Origin: Bacillota bacterium | Lineage (GTDB): Bacteria; Bacillota; Clostridia; Oscillospirales; Acutalibacteraceae | Assembly: GCA_023418995.1 (NCBI GenBank) | Contig: JAEZYP010000068.1 | Span: 47,948 to 111,947, forward strand | DNA: 64,000 bases | Direction: 5' to 3' | Shown: piece by piece, positions 1 to 8,500 of the stretch | How positions within the stretch are numbered: the stretch's first letter is position 1 | Layout of the letters: each line of letters starts with the position of its first letter | Position numbers and translations under genes: made by a program | The notes under the pieces: generated by a model | Told to the model about the DNA's origin: nothing | Database searches by the model: none | Seen by the model: only the letters and a program-made list of their open reading frames with translations

Positions 1-324
1 AAGCTGCGGTTCCCGGCGGATGCATTCGAGCAGGCTTTTCCGGTTTACCGTGATGATTTCGGAGGGAACCAGGGTTTTTGCGGAGGATACGCGCGGCTGT
101 CCGTCAAAGAAGGCGGCTTCGCCGAAGATGTTCCCGCTCTCCAGGACGGTGAGGGTTTTTTCCATTCCGTTCTCCGAGCTGAGGAAGATCTTTACGCTTC
201 CGCTTTTTAAATAATAAAATTCATCGGCGGGGGATTCCTGCCAGTAAATCATTTGGTTTTTTGGATAAGTACGGGGCGTGAGGGTTTTTTCCAGCACGTC
301 CCATTTGTTATTTTTTATTTCCAT
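1..324 (-). CDS. Crp/Fnr-family cyclic nucleotide-binding domain protein (C-terminus outside window)
   Basis: The minus strand reads from an ATG at 324 to the window edge (108 codons) behind a GAAAGGAA ribosome binding site. The visible part is a cyclic-nucleotide-binding-like beta roll: residues of the type YYLKSGSVKIF, then GNIFGEAAFFDGQPR, which matches the conserved G-E-x-x-hydrophobic phosphate-binding cassette of the Crp/Fnr family. The DNA-binding helix-turn-helix would lie beyond the edge and cannot be checked, so it could also be a stand-alone cNMP-binding protein. It is divergent from the leuCD operon. Whether it regulates leuCD is unknown. Confidence 0.75.
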   Translation of the reverse strand, partial: MEIKNNKWDVLEKTLTPRTYPKNQMIYWQESPADEFYYLKSGSVKIFLSSENGMEKTLTVLESGNIFGEAAFFDGQPRVSSAKTLVPSEIITVNRKSLLECIRREPQL

Positions 325-392
325 GGCGAATATTTCCTTTCATCGTTAATACGGCAAAGCAATGCCGGATATTTCTTAAATTGTATCACATG

Positions 393-421
393 TTACATTC
401 TTTGTGCAAGAAGCATGTAAT
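393..421 (+). promoter_or_regulatory. Candidate promoter of the leuCD operon
   Basis: TTACAT at 393-398 and TGTAAT at 416-421 are separated by 17 bases, about 80 bases ahead of the leuC start. The -35 box departs from consensus, so this is a tentative sigma-A promoter. No T-box or leader peptide was seen in the short leader. Confidence 0.4.
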
Positions 422-499
422 AATAAAGGTACGCAAAAAGACCGCAAGCTTTGGGATTAGCTGACAATGCGGAACAAATCAGGAACGGAGGATATGTTT

Positions 500-1759
500 A
501 TGGGTATGACGATGACACAAAAGATTCTCGCGGCGCACGCGGGGTTGCCGAAGGTGGAAGCCGGGCAGCTGATTGAGGCGAGGCTGGATATGGTGCTCGG
601 GAACGATATTACTTCCCCGGTAGCGATCAATGAATTTGAAAAGTGCGGGGCAACCTCTATTTTTCATAAGGATAAAATTGCGCTGGTGCTTGATCATTTT
701 ACACCGAACAAGGACATCAAGGCGGCGGAGCAATGTCTTCAGGTACGTACTTTCGCGAACAAATACGGCATTACAAATTTCTTTGATGTGGGTGAAATGG
801 GAATTGAACACGCGTTGCTGCCAGAAAAAGGGCTGGTCGGTCCGGGTGACTGCGTGATCGGCGCGGATTCCCACACCTGCACCTACGGCGCTTTGGGCGC
901 GTTTTCCACCGGGGTGGGCTCCACCGATATGGCGGCGGGCATGATTGCCGGAAAAACCTGGTTTAAGGTTCCGTCCGCGATTAAGATTGTATTAAAAAAC
1001 AAGCCAGCCAAATGGGTGAGCGGCAAGGATGTAATCCTGCATTTGATCGGCACGATTGGCGTGGACGGCGCGCTTTACCGTTCACTGGAATTTACCGGAG
1101 ACGGGGTAAAGGAGCTTTCGATGGACGATCGGCTCTGTATTGCCAACATGGCAATTGAAGCCGGTGCAAAAAACGGAATCTTCCCGGTGGATGAGGTCAC
1201 GCTTGCCTACGAAAAAGACCGTTTTCAGCGCGAACCGGTCATTTTTGAGGCGGATGAGGACGCGGTCTACGACGAGACCTATGAAATTGACCTTTCCCAG
1301 CTCCGCCCGACGGTTTCTTTTCCGCATTTGCCGGAGAATACCAAGACCATTGATGAAGTAGGCAAAATAAAGATCGATCAGAGCGTGATCGGCTCCTGCA
1401 CCAACGGGCGCATGGAGGACCTTCGTGCCGCCGCTTCCATTCTTAAGGGCAAAAAGGTCGCAAAGCATGTGCGTTGTATCATCCTGCCGGGAACACAGGC
1501 AATTTATTTGCAGGCGCTCCGCGAAGGGTTGGCGGAAATCTTTGTCGAGGCCGGAGCGGTATTCAGTACCCCGACCTGCGGACCATGCCTTGGCGGACAC
1601 ATGGGCGTTCTGGCAAAGGGCGAACGCGCCATTTCCACGACAAACCGCAATTTCGTGGGAAGAATGGGGCATGTTGAATCGGAGGTTTACCTCGCCAGCC
1701 CGGCGGTAGCCGCCGCCAGCGCGGTGACCGGCTACATCACCGACCCGGAACAGGTTTAA
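500..1759 (+). CDS. leuC: 3-isopropylmalate dehydratase large subunit
   Basis: Catalytic large subunit of isopropylmalate isomerase, which interconverts 2- and 3-isopropylmalate in leucine synthesis using a 4Fe-4S cluster. Aconitase-family signatures are present: GADSHTCTYGALGAF, GSCTNGRMEDL and TPTCGPCLGGHMG, which supply the three cluster cysteines. The frame is open from 467, but a GGAGG at 487-491 best fits the ATG at 500, giving 419 residues, the normal length of the compact LeuC/HacA-type subunit. The small subunit follows 17 bases downstream. leuA and leuB are not in the window. A homoaconitase or methylthioalkylmalate role is possible by family, but leucine synthesis is the simplest reading. 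Confidence 0.93.
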   Translation: MGMTMTQKILAAHAGLPKVEAGQLIEARLDMVLGNDITSPVAINEFEKCGATSIFHKDKIALVLDHFTPNKDIKAAEQCLQVRTFANKYGITNFFDVGEMGIEHALLPEKGLVGPGDCVIGADSHTCTYGALGAFSTGVGSTDMAAGMIAGKTWFKVPSAIKIVLKNKPAKWVSGKDVILHLIGTIGVDGALYRSLEFTGDGVKELSMDDRLCIANMAIEAGAKNGIFPVDEVTLAYEKDRFQREPVIFEADEDAVYDETYEIDLSQLRPTVSFPHLPENTKTIDEVGKIKIDQSVIGSCTNGRMEDLRAAASILKGKKVAKHVRCIILPGTQAIYLQALREGLAEIFVEAGAVFSTPTCGPCLGGHMGVLAKGERAISTTNRNFVGRMGHVESEVYLASPAVAAASAVTGYITDPEQV

Positions 1760-1776
1760 TTGAGGAGGATGAAGAA

Positions 1777-2259
1777 ATGAATGCACATGGATTTGTTCAT
1801 AAGTATGGAGATAACGTTGATACCGACGTGATCATCCCGGCAAGATATCTAAATACAGCTTCTCACGCAGAGCTGGCTTCCCACTGCATGGAGGATATCG
1901 ACAGGGATTTCGTTAAAAAGGTAAAGCAGGGAGACCTGATTGTAGCGGATAAGAATTTCGGCTGCGGCTCCTCCCGCGAGCACGCGCCGATTGCAATTAA
2001 GACGAGCGGCGTTTCCTGCGTTATCGCGAGTACCTTTGCACGTATTTTTTACCGCAACGCAATCAACATTGGTCTTCCCATTCTGGAATGTGAAGCGGCG
2101 GCGCGCGAGATTCAGAACGGCGATGAGGTGGAAGTGGATTTTGACACCGGTCTGATTCAGGATAAAACCACCGGCAAAAGCTATCAGGCGCAGCCGTTCC
2201 CGCCGTTTATTCAGAATATTATTGAAAAAGGCGGCCTTTTAAACAGCATCAGCAAGTAA
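1777..2259 (+). CDS. leuD: 3-isopropylmalate dehydratase small subunit
   Basis: Swivel-domain partner of LeuC, 160 residues, the usual size of the stand-alone small subunit of this type. The N-terminus carries YGDNVDTDVIIPARY and the substrate-binding loop NFGCGSSREHAP is intact, followed by FARIFYRNAINIGLP. GAGGAGGATGAAGAA in front of the ATG is a strong ribosome binding site. It lies directly after leuC and is presumably co-transcribed with it. The two proteins form the heterodimeric isomerase in the cytoplasm. Confidence 0.93.
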   Translation: MNAHGFVHKYGDNVDTDVIIPARYLNTASHAELASHCMEDIDRDFVKKVKQGDLIVADKNFGCGSSREHAPIAIKTSGVSCVIASTFARIFYRNAINIGLPILECEAAAREIQNGDEVEVDFDTGLIQDKTTGKSYQAQPFPPFIQNIIEKGGLLNSISK

Positions 2260-2278
2260 ACATAAAGGGGCGATTGAT

Positions 2279-3040
2279 TTGTCAGACTGGAATTCAGAGC
2301 AGTATTTAAAGTTTAAACGGGAGCGCACACAGCCGGCGGCGGATTTGTTAAGCCATGTTCCGCTGGAAGCCCCGGTTAAAATCCTAGATATCGGGTGCGG
2401 ACCGGGAAACAGCACACAGGTTTTGGCCCAACGGTACCCCAATGCGAAAATTATCGGCATCGACAGCTCGGAAAACATGATTGCGGCCGCGCGCAAAAAC
2501 TGCCCACAGCTGGAATTCCGGCTTTGCGACGCGTCCAGCGAACTGGAAACGCTGGGAAATGATTTTGATCTGGTTTTTTCCAACGCCTGCATCCAGTGGA
2601 TTGAGAACCATGACCGGATTATACCGTACTGGATGAGTGTGCTGAAAAGCGGCGGCGCCCTTGCCGTGCAGACGCCGATGAATTCCGACGGAGTTCTGAT
2701 TGAAAAGGTTACGGGCTCCGACAGGTGGAAGACCTATATTCCGGATCGGCAGAGGTTTTTTAACCTTACGCCGGAGGAATACTTTGACCTGCTGTCGGAG
2801 GTTTCCCCTGATTTTTCGTTATGGATGACAGTTTACTACCATAATATGAACTCACATGAGGATATTCTGGAATGGTACCGTTCCACCGGCCTGAAGCCGT
2901 ACCTGGAGGCTCTGCCGGAGGAAAAGAGAGAACTGTTCCTGCAGGATATTCTGGAGGGAATCAGGGAGGCTTATCCGGCACAGGCAAACGGCAGAGTGAT
3001 TTTCCGCTTTCCGCGTTTCTTCTTTATTGCAAGAAAATAA
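2279..3040 (+). CDS. tam: Trans-aconitate 2-methyltransferase-like SAM methyltransferase
   Basis: A 253-residue class I SAM methyltransferase. It starts at a TTG behind AAAGGGG, so the protein begins MSDWN exactly as E. coli Tam does. SAM motif I is LDIGCGPGNST (about residues 36-46), followed by IIGIDSSENMI, FSNACIQWI and a C-terminal FPRFFFIARK end, all resembling Tam. Tam methylates trans-aconitate, an inhibitory by-product of aconitase. The yeast relative Tmt1 also methylates 3-isopropylmalate. Its place 19 bases after leuD makes an isopropylmalate-derived substrate plausible, but that is inference. The symbol is given by similarity. Confidence 0.75.
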   Translation: MSDWNSEQYLKFKRERTQPAADLLSHVPLEAPVKILDIGCGPGNSTQVLAQRYPNAKIIGIDSSENMIAAARKNCPQLEFRLCDASSELETLGNDFDLVFSNACIQWIENHDRIIPYWMSVLKSGGALAVQTPMNSDGVLIEKVTGSDRWKTYIPDRQRFFNLTPEEYFDLLSEVSPDFSLWMTVYYHNMNSHEDILEWYRSTGLKPYLEALPEEKRELFLQDILEGIREAYPAQANGRVIFRFPRFFFIARK

Positions 3041-3095
3041 GAATCTTTGGAAGAGACGAAATGTTAAGAGAAGGAACAGTAACTTCCGTTTCAGA

Positions 3096-3136
3096 ATGAA
3101 TAGGGAGGGGAGCGCGAAAGCGCTCCCCTCTATTCA
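3096..3136 (+). terminator. Hairpin closing the leuCD-tam operon
   Basis: A long inverted repeat: GGGGAGCGC, loop GAAA, GCGCTCCCC, with outer arms GAATAG/CTATTC. It is followed by an A/T-rich stretch rather than a clean T run. It lies 55 bases after the tam stop. Confidence 0.65.
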
Positions 3137-3282
3137 TATAATATTAATAAACTTTTATAAAAAATTCATGACTTTTGAATAGGTTTATTCTATAATCATT
3201 TGTAGAATACATAGTCAGGTATATTTATGTTTAATTGCGGATGATATCATTATAGTTTGATTTGGTGTAAGGAGGAAGAAAA

Positions 3283-3972
3283 ATGGCGGTTGGAAAAATT
3301 TTAGTAGTGGACGATGACCAGAACATTTGTGAATTGTTAAGGCTGTATATCGAAAAGGAAGGCTTTGAGGTAGCAATCGCCAATGACGGACGAAAAGCGC
3401 TGGATGCTTTTGATGCCGAGAACCCGGACATGATATTGCTGGATATTATGCTCCCCGAGCTGGATGGCTGGCAGGTATGCCGTGAAATTCGTAAGAAATC
3501 CCAGTGCCCGATTATCATGCTGACCGCAAAAGGCGAGGTTTTCGATAAGGTGCTCGGCTTGGAGCTGGGCGCGGACGATTACGTGGTAAAGCCGTTTGAA
3601 GCCAAGGAAGTGGTTGCCAGAATCAAGGCGGTGCTTCGCCGGTTCGGCAAAAGCAGCGACGAGCTGGTAAAGGAAGTCAAGTACGATAAATTATCCATTA
3701 ATCTTACCAATTACGAGCTTCGCGTGAACGGTGTGCAGGTGGATACACCGCCGAAGGAGATGGAACTGATTTACCATCTAGCGAGCAACCCGAACCGCGT
3801 GTTTACGCGCGACCAGCTGCTGGACGAAGTCTGGGGCTTTGATTATTACGGCGACAGCCGTACAGTCGACGTTCACGTGAAGCGCCTGAGAGAAAAACTG
3901 GAGGGCGTTTCTGAGAAATGGGCCTTGAAAACCGTTTGGGGTGTCGGCTATAAATTTGAACTCAAAGAATAA
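3283..3972 (+). CDS. OmpR/PhoB-family response regulator
   Basis: 229 residues. The receiver domain (1-120) has the acidic pair D10/D11, phospho-acceptor D54 in LLDIMLP, the conserved threonine in IIMLTAK and lysine in VVKPF. A winged-helix DNA-binding domain (about 130-228) has the typical DEVWGFDYYGDSRTVDVH and GVGYKFE motifs. A strong GGAGGAAG precedes the ATG. The histidine kinase gene starts 30 bases downstream and an htrA-like gene follows. The trio resembles CssRS-HtrA secretion-stress loci, although a ResD/WalR-like role cannot be excluded from sequence alone. A TATAAT-like box lies at 3191-3196. Confidence 0.92.
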   Translation: MAVGKILVVDDDQNICELLRLYIEKEGFEVAIANDGRKALDAFDAENPDMILLDIMLPELDGWQVCREIRKKSQCPIIMLTAKGEVFDKVLGLELGADDYVVKPFEAKEVVARIKAVLRRFGKSSDELVKEVKYDKLSINLTNYELRVNGVQVDTPPKEMELIYHLASNPNRVFTRDQLLDEVWGFDYYGDSRTVDVHVKRLREKLEGVSEKWALKTVWGVGYKFELKE

Positions 3973-4002
3973 CCGTCGCGTTAGAATGTAGGTGCGCTTT
4001 GA

Positions 4003-5496
4003 ATGCATAAAACCCTGTTTAAAAAATATTTAGGCATTACCTCGTTAATCATTGCTGTGAGCTTTTTTATTCTCAGCGTGGTGATGCTGGTGTTTGTCTC
4101 CGGCTACTGGCAGTCGGAAAAAAGAGACCTGCTGATGAAAAACGTACAGAGCGTTGCGGATATTGCCGCGGACAGCGTAACCTCTGTGGAAAACGATGTT
4201 TACACCATCCACACCGAGCGGATGAAGATGTTTATTGAAGCTTTTTCGGATAATATTGATGCGGATATCTTTGTTACCAACCTTAGGGGTCAGATTGTGA
4301 TTTCGGCCTATAACAAGGATACCAAAGTGAACGAAACCCAACGAGTCAGCAAGGATATCCTGAACAAGGCGCTGTCCGGTCGTTACAGCGGACAGGGAAC
4401 GATGGAGGGTATGTACGACAAGGTCTATTACTCAGTCGGGGTTCCGGTTATAGTTGACGGTCTTGACGGGAGCAAGGTGACTATCGGAGCGGTTTTTGCG
4501 GCTTATAATGTGGAATCCTTTAATACATTCCGTTGGAATATCATCCGGGTGTTTTTGTTTGCTGCATTGGCGGCATTCATGGCGGCATTCTGCGGGGTTT
4601 GGCTCTTTTCTTATAAGCTGGTGCGCCCTTTGCGAGATATGGCTGTCGCCGCGCACTCGTTTGGAGAAGGGAATTTCGCTGTGCGTGTTCCGGTTACCAG
4701 CCACGATGAAATCGGGCTGCTTGCCCTGGAGTTCAACAATATGGCCAGCTCTCTCGCTTCGGGCGAAAGCGTAAGACGCAACTTTATCGCCAACGTTTCT
4801 CATGAGCTGAAAACGCCGATGACTACGATTGCGGGGTTTATTGACGGAATTCTTGACGGCACGATTTCACAGGAAAAGCAGCCCTATTACCTGAATATTG
4901 TGTCACAGGAGGTTAAGCGACTTTCGCGTCTGGTGCGCACAATGCTCGACCTTTCCCGTATCGACAGCGGGGAGCTCCATCTGCGTCCGGCACGGTTTGA
5001 TTTAACGAATACGATACTCATCGCGTTGTTATCATTTGAAAAGGCAATAGACGATAAAAAAATGGAGATTCGGGGTTTGGAAAATGCCGAGAGCCTGTTT
5101 GTGGACGGCGACCCGGACATGATTCATCAGGTGGTATATAACCTGATTGAAAATGCGGTGAAGTTTACCAACGAGGGCGGGTACATTCAAATCACGATTA
5201 CCAATCAGCCGGATCGGACCACGGTCGCGATTCGCAACAGCGGCCCGGGAATCGCGCCAGACGAGCTGCCTTTGATTTTTGAACGATTTTATAAAACTGA
5301 TAAATCCCGCAGTCAAGATAAAAACGGTATGGGTTTGGGGCTTTTTATTGTTAAGACGATTATCAAGCTTCATGGCGGCGATATCAATGTGACCAGCGTC
5401 ATGAACGAATTCTGCCAGTTTGAATTCTGGATTCCAAAGCTGAGTGAACTGGCAACAGCTACAGCGGATGAACTGCCGGAGCGCCCCAAAAAATAG
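4003..5496 (+). CDS. Membrane sensor histidine kinase
   Basis: 497 residues: short cytoplasmic start, TM1 about 11-33, an extracytoplasmic sensor of about 145 residues, TM2 about 180-203, HAMP about 204-256, then HisKA with the phospho-accepting H267 in NVSHELKTPM and HATPase_c with N-box NLIENAVKF, NSGPGIAPDE and GMGLGLFIVK. All catalytic boxes are intact and there is no PAS domain. It should phosphorylate the regulator encoded just upstream. The extracellular sensor plus the following HtrA protease gene suggest sensing of envelope or secretion stress; this is inference from order. Confidence 0.92.
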   Translation: MHKTLFKKYLGITSLIIAVSFFILSVVMLVFVSGYWQSEKRDLLMKNVQSVADIAADSVTSVENDVYTIHTERMKMFIEAFSDNIDADIFVTNLRGQIVISAYNKDTKVNETQRVSKDILNKALSGRYSGQGTMEGMYDKVYYSVGVPVIVDGLDGSKVTIGAVFAAYNVESFNTFRWNIIRVFLFAALAAFMAAFCGVWLFSYKLVRPLRDMAVAAHSFGEGNFAVRVPVTSHDEIGLLALEFNNMASSLASGESVRRNFIANVSHELKTPMTTIAGFIDGILDGTISQEKQPYYLNIVSQEVKRLSRLVRTMLDLSRIDSGELHLRPARFDLTNTILIALLSFEKAIDDKKMEIRGLENAESLFVDGDPDMIHQVVYNLIENAVKFTNEGGYIQITITNQPDRTTVAIRNSGPGIAPDELPLIFERFYKTDKSRSQDKNGMGLGLFIVKTIIKLHGGDINVTSVMNEFCQFEFWIPKLSELATATADELPERPKK

Positions 5497-5534
5497 GAGA
5501 TATTTAATTCATATATAGAGCAGAGAGGTTTATT

Positions 5535-7268
5535 ATGAACGACAATGAAATTAACAACAATCCGAATAATGAGAAAGACTCCTGGACAGAAAATTCCGAA
5601 AAAACCAACGTGTCGTCGGAAGTAAAGACGGACACTGATTCTACGCAGGAGGTTCCGGCGCAGGAAGCGGCCCAGTGGAAGGACATTCATTCCGATTCCG
5701 ATGACGCGGGCACCGATGCCGAACCGTCCGACCGGGCAGAGCAGACCGGGGAACCGACTCCCCCGGATCAATCCAACCCCGATCAGCAGGAGGGACAGAA
5801 CCCCTATCCTCCGAATGGACAATACCAAAACCAGAATCCTTATGGGCAGTATAACAACCCTTACGGTCAATACCACGGTCCAAACGAGAATTATGGGGGT
5901 TATAACAATTCTTATGGCGGACAAAATCAATATAACCCCTATCATCAGCAGTATCCGCAAAATCAGCAGGGGCAGCCGCCGTACTGGTCCTATAACCAAT
6001 ATGGGCAGTATCCGCAGAACCAGCCGCCGCGCCCGCCCAGAAGAAGAAATATCGGATTAACGGTTTTTCTTGTGATTTTAGGAATATTGATTGGTGGCTC
6101 GCTTCTGTCGTTTGGTATTTTCAGCTTTTATACCACTGCCCAGCAGAAGCTTGGGGGGGCTTCCGATTCTTCGCAGGTGCAGCAGGATAACGGCGGGCAA
6201 AACAGCGGCAGCTCGTCAGCCAGCACGCCGCCGGCTGAGGGGAAGGCCCCCGGCAGCGGAATTAATCCGAATTCTTCCGGGATTGTTATTAATTCGATTC
6301 CAACCGGTGGTCAAAAGACTGCCCGGCAGATTTATAAGGACGTTGTGGAGAGCGTCGTCGGTGTAAAGACCCAGCAGCCGGGAGCGGATACGAACGACGA
6401 GTTTCTGGATTTGGGTACCGGAATCATTGCCACCTCCGATGGTTATATTCTGACCAACGCGCATGTGATATCTTATTCCAGAGCCAATAAGGTTACGGTT
6501 ATGCTTCACGGTGGCAAGGATTATATTGCGACGGTTGTAGGCTACGACAAAACCTCCGATATCGCAGTTCTTAAAATCAATGCGAACAACCTCACTCCAG
6601 CCACATTCGGGAATGTGGAACATCTGGAGGTTGGCGATCAGGTATACGCCATCGGCAACCCGGGCGGCATGAACTACGCAAGCTCCTTAACAGGAGGATT
6701 GGTTTCGGCACTCAACCGTACCATCGAAAGCCATAGTGACAACGGCATGACCTATATCCAGACCGACGCCGCTATCAACCCGGGCAATTCCGGAGGACCG
6801 CTTGTAAATATGTACGGCCAGGTGGTGGGAATCAACTCCAATAAAATCGTTGCTGCCGGGTACGAAGGAATGGGCTTCTCCATTCCGGTTAGTAAAGCGA
6901 AAAATATTATCGATGATTTGGTTATGCGCGGGTATGTTTCGGGAAGAAGCCGACTGGGAATTACCGCCCAGCCGATCACGGATATCCAGTCACAGCTTTC
7001 CGGTTATCCGGTAGGCGTCATTATCAGAGAAATCAGCCCCGACAGCGATTTGAATAAATCCAACGTAGTGGTGGGGAATATCATTACCAAGGCAGACGGA
7101 CAGAAAATCACCAGTATGGAGGACCTCTACGCGGTGCTGAACAAACACAAGGCGGGGGATCTCCTTTCACTCACGATCTATGTGCCGGGAACCAATGCGA
7201 CCAATTCCACTACACGCACGGTGAAGACGAAGCTTTTAGAAGACAAGGGCGAAACGCAGGCGAAGTAA
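5535..7268 (+). CDS. Membrane-anchored HtrA/DegP-like serine protease with PDZ domain
   Basis: 577 residues. Residues 1-170 are a hydrophilic cytoplasmic region, acidic at first and then rich in Asn, Gln, Tyr, Pro and Gly (about 90-165). A basic RRR stop-transfer precedes TM 174-200. The trypsin-like domain has the triad H310 (TNAHV), D342 (SDIAVLK) and S419 (NPGNSGGP). A PDZ domain occupies about 475-565. It degrades or refolds misfolded exported proteins at the outer membrane face. It follows the two-component genes by 38 bases and is probably in the same operon. The low-complexity cytoplasmic tail is much longer than in typical B. subtilis HtrA. Confidence 0.92.
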   Translation: MNDNEINNNPNNEKDSWTENSEKTNVSSEVKTDTDSTQEVPAQEAAQWKDIHSDSDDAGTDAEPSDRAEQTGEPTPPDQSNPDQQEGQNPYPPNGQYQNQNPYGQYNNPYGQYHGPNENYGGYNNSYGGQNQYNPYHQQYPQNQQGQPPYWSYNQYGQYPQNQPPRPPRRRNIGLTVFLVILGILIGGSLLSFGIFSFYTTAQQKLGGASDSSQVQQDNGGQNSGSSSASTPPAEGKAPGSGINPNSSGIVINSIPTGGQKTARQIYKDVVESVVGVKTQQPGADTNDEFLDLGTGIIATSDGYILTNAHVISYSRANKVTVMLHGGKDYIATVVGYDKTSDIAVLKINANNLTPATFGNVEHLEVGDQVYAIGNPGGMNYASSLTGGLVSALNRTIESHSDNGMTYIQTDAAINPGNSGGPLVNMYGQVVGINSNKIVAAGYEGMGFSIPVSKAKNIIDDLVMRGYVSGRSRLGITAQPITDIQSQLSGYPVGVIIREISPDSDLNKSNVVVGNIITKADGQKITSMEDLYAVLNKHKAGDLLSLTIYVPGTNATNSTTRTVKTKLLEDKGETQAK

Positions 7269-7292
7269 TAGTATTTAAAATTGATAAGAAAA

Positions 7293-7329
7293 AGAGCGCC
7301 GGCAATCCATATCGGATTGCCGGCGCTCT
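7293..7329. terminator. Bidirectional terminator between htrA-like gene and degV
   Basis: Perfect 16-base arms (AGAGCGCCGGCAATCC and its complement) around a short ATATC loop. It lies between two convergent genes, and A-rich sequence on the left gives a T run for the minus strand. Confidence 0.85.
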
Positions 7330-7345
7330 GCGGTTTAGAGGCATA

Positions 7346-8218
7346 TTATCTGTGAGTTCCGAGGAAAAACAGCGCGATGGTGCCGGGGCCGGAATGTGCC
7401 CCGATGACTGGGCCGACATAGTTGATAAATACCTTTTTTACACCCAGCCTCTTTTTGATTTCAGCGGCGACAAATTCAGCGTCTTCCTGAGAGTCACCGT
7501 GGCTGATAAACACCGTCTGCTCAGAAGGGCTGGTTGCGGTTTCCACCATATGGTCAACCAGGGCGGTAAGGGAAGCGCGGCGTCCTCTGGCTTTTCCCAC
7601 ATTGATCAGATGACCCTCGTTATCCACGTGGAGAACCGGCTTGATACTAAGCATGGTACCGATAAGGGCGGTTGCCGCAGATACTCTTCCCCCGCGTTTG
7701 AGGTGGTTGAGGTCTTCCACGGTAAACCAGTGGCAGAGGTGAAGCTTGTTTTCCTCCGCCCATTTGTGAACCTCGTCAATGCTTTTTCCCTTGCGTTTTT
7801 CCTGCACCGCAAGGTAGATCAGCAGACCTTCTCCGAGTGAAGCACAGAGGGAATCGACAACGTAAATCCTCCGGTCGGGGTATTTTGGTGCCAGTTCCTC
7901 TGCGGCCAGCTTGGCGGCGTTACAGGTGTTGCTTAAGCCGCTTGAAAACGCAATGCAGAGCACATCCCTGCCGGATTGCAGGATGGTTTCGAATTCAGAG
8001 GAGAACGCTTCTACGTTGACCGCGGAAGTCGTGCAGCTTTCGCCGTTACGAATATGCTTGTAGAATTCCCCGAAGGACAGCTCGCGGCCATCCAGGTAAT
8101 TATAATATTCGCTCCCGTTCAGATTGAATTCGAGAGGAAGCACCCTGAGCTCCAGCTCGTCTGCCAACGCCGGGGATAAGTCGCAGCAGGAATCCGTAAC
8201 AATCACATAGTCATTCAT
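7346..8218 (-). CDS. DegV family protein (fatty-acid-binding)
   Basis: 290 residues with the DegV signature: N-terminal VIVTDSCCDLS, the FSSGLSNTC motif that holds the lipid carboxylate, and C-terminal YVGPVIGAHSGPGTIALFF. Known family members bind a fatty acid. Firmicute FakB proteins pass it to the FakA kinase, but no fakA is in this window. GAAAGGGAGAGG lies before the ATG. Monocistronic, with its own promoter at 8278-8306 and a shared terminator. The physiological ligand is unknown. Confidence 0.9.
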   Translation of the reverse strand: MNDYVIVTDSCCDLSPALADELELRVLPLEFNLNGSEYYNYLDGRELSFGEFYKHIRNGESCTTSAVNVEAFSSEFETILQSGRDVLCIAFSSGLSNTCNAAKLAAEELAPKYPDRRIYVVDSLCASLGEGLLIYLAVQEKRKGKSIDEVHKWAEENKLHLCHWFTVEDLNHLKRGGRVSAATALIGTMLSIKPVLHVDNEGHLINVGKARGRRASLTALVDHMVETATSPSEQTVFISHGDSQEDAEFVAAEIKKRLGVKKVFINYVGPVIGAHSGPGTIALFFLGTHR

Positions 8219-8277
8219 ATGCCTCTCCCTTTCTTGTTCATATCTATAAAATGATTATTCCCATATTTATCAATATA

Positions 8278-8306
8278 AATATAACACAGTACGGAAGCGC
8301 TTTCAA
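8278..8306 (-). promoter_or_regulatory. Sigma-A promoter of the degV gene
   Basis: On the minus strand TTGAAA (8306-8301) and TATATT (8283-8278) are 17 bases apart, about 60 bases ahead of the DegV start. Good consensus match. Confidence 0.6.
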
Positions 8307-8391
8307 GTAAAACGCAATTTACAAGTTTAGTTTATGTAATTTTTAATACTATATTATTGGGAGTAGTCACTTTACGGAAAAGCTTTTGGCA

Positions 8392-8422
8392 GTAGAGCCC
8401 CCGGGAAAGCCGGGGGCTCTAC
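8392..8422. terminator. Strong hairpin after the ABC operon
   Basis: GTAGAGCCCCCGG, loop GAAA, and the perfectly complementary arm ending CTCTAC. It lies about 80 bases downstream (minus direction) of the permease gene. No clear T run, so termination is inferred from stem strength and position. Confidence 0.6.
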
Positions 8423-8500
8423 CTATGAGGACAAAGCCTTGCGCTGCTAACGGAATGCTTCCTCCAAAGTTGAAAAATACGAATCACGGCTTACCGGCAG

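Noticed and set aside
5370..5999. Long minus-strand ORF opposite the HtrA N-terminus
   Set aside because: A product of the low-complexity repeats on the other strand; rich in Ile/Val/Leu/Arg with no domain signs and opposite a clearly real gene.
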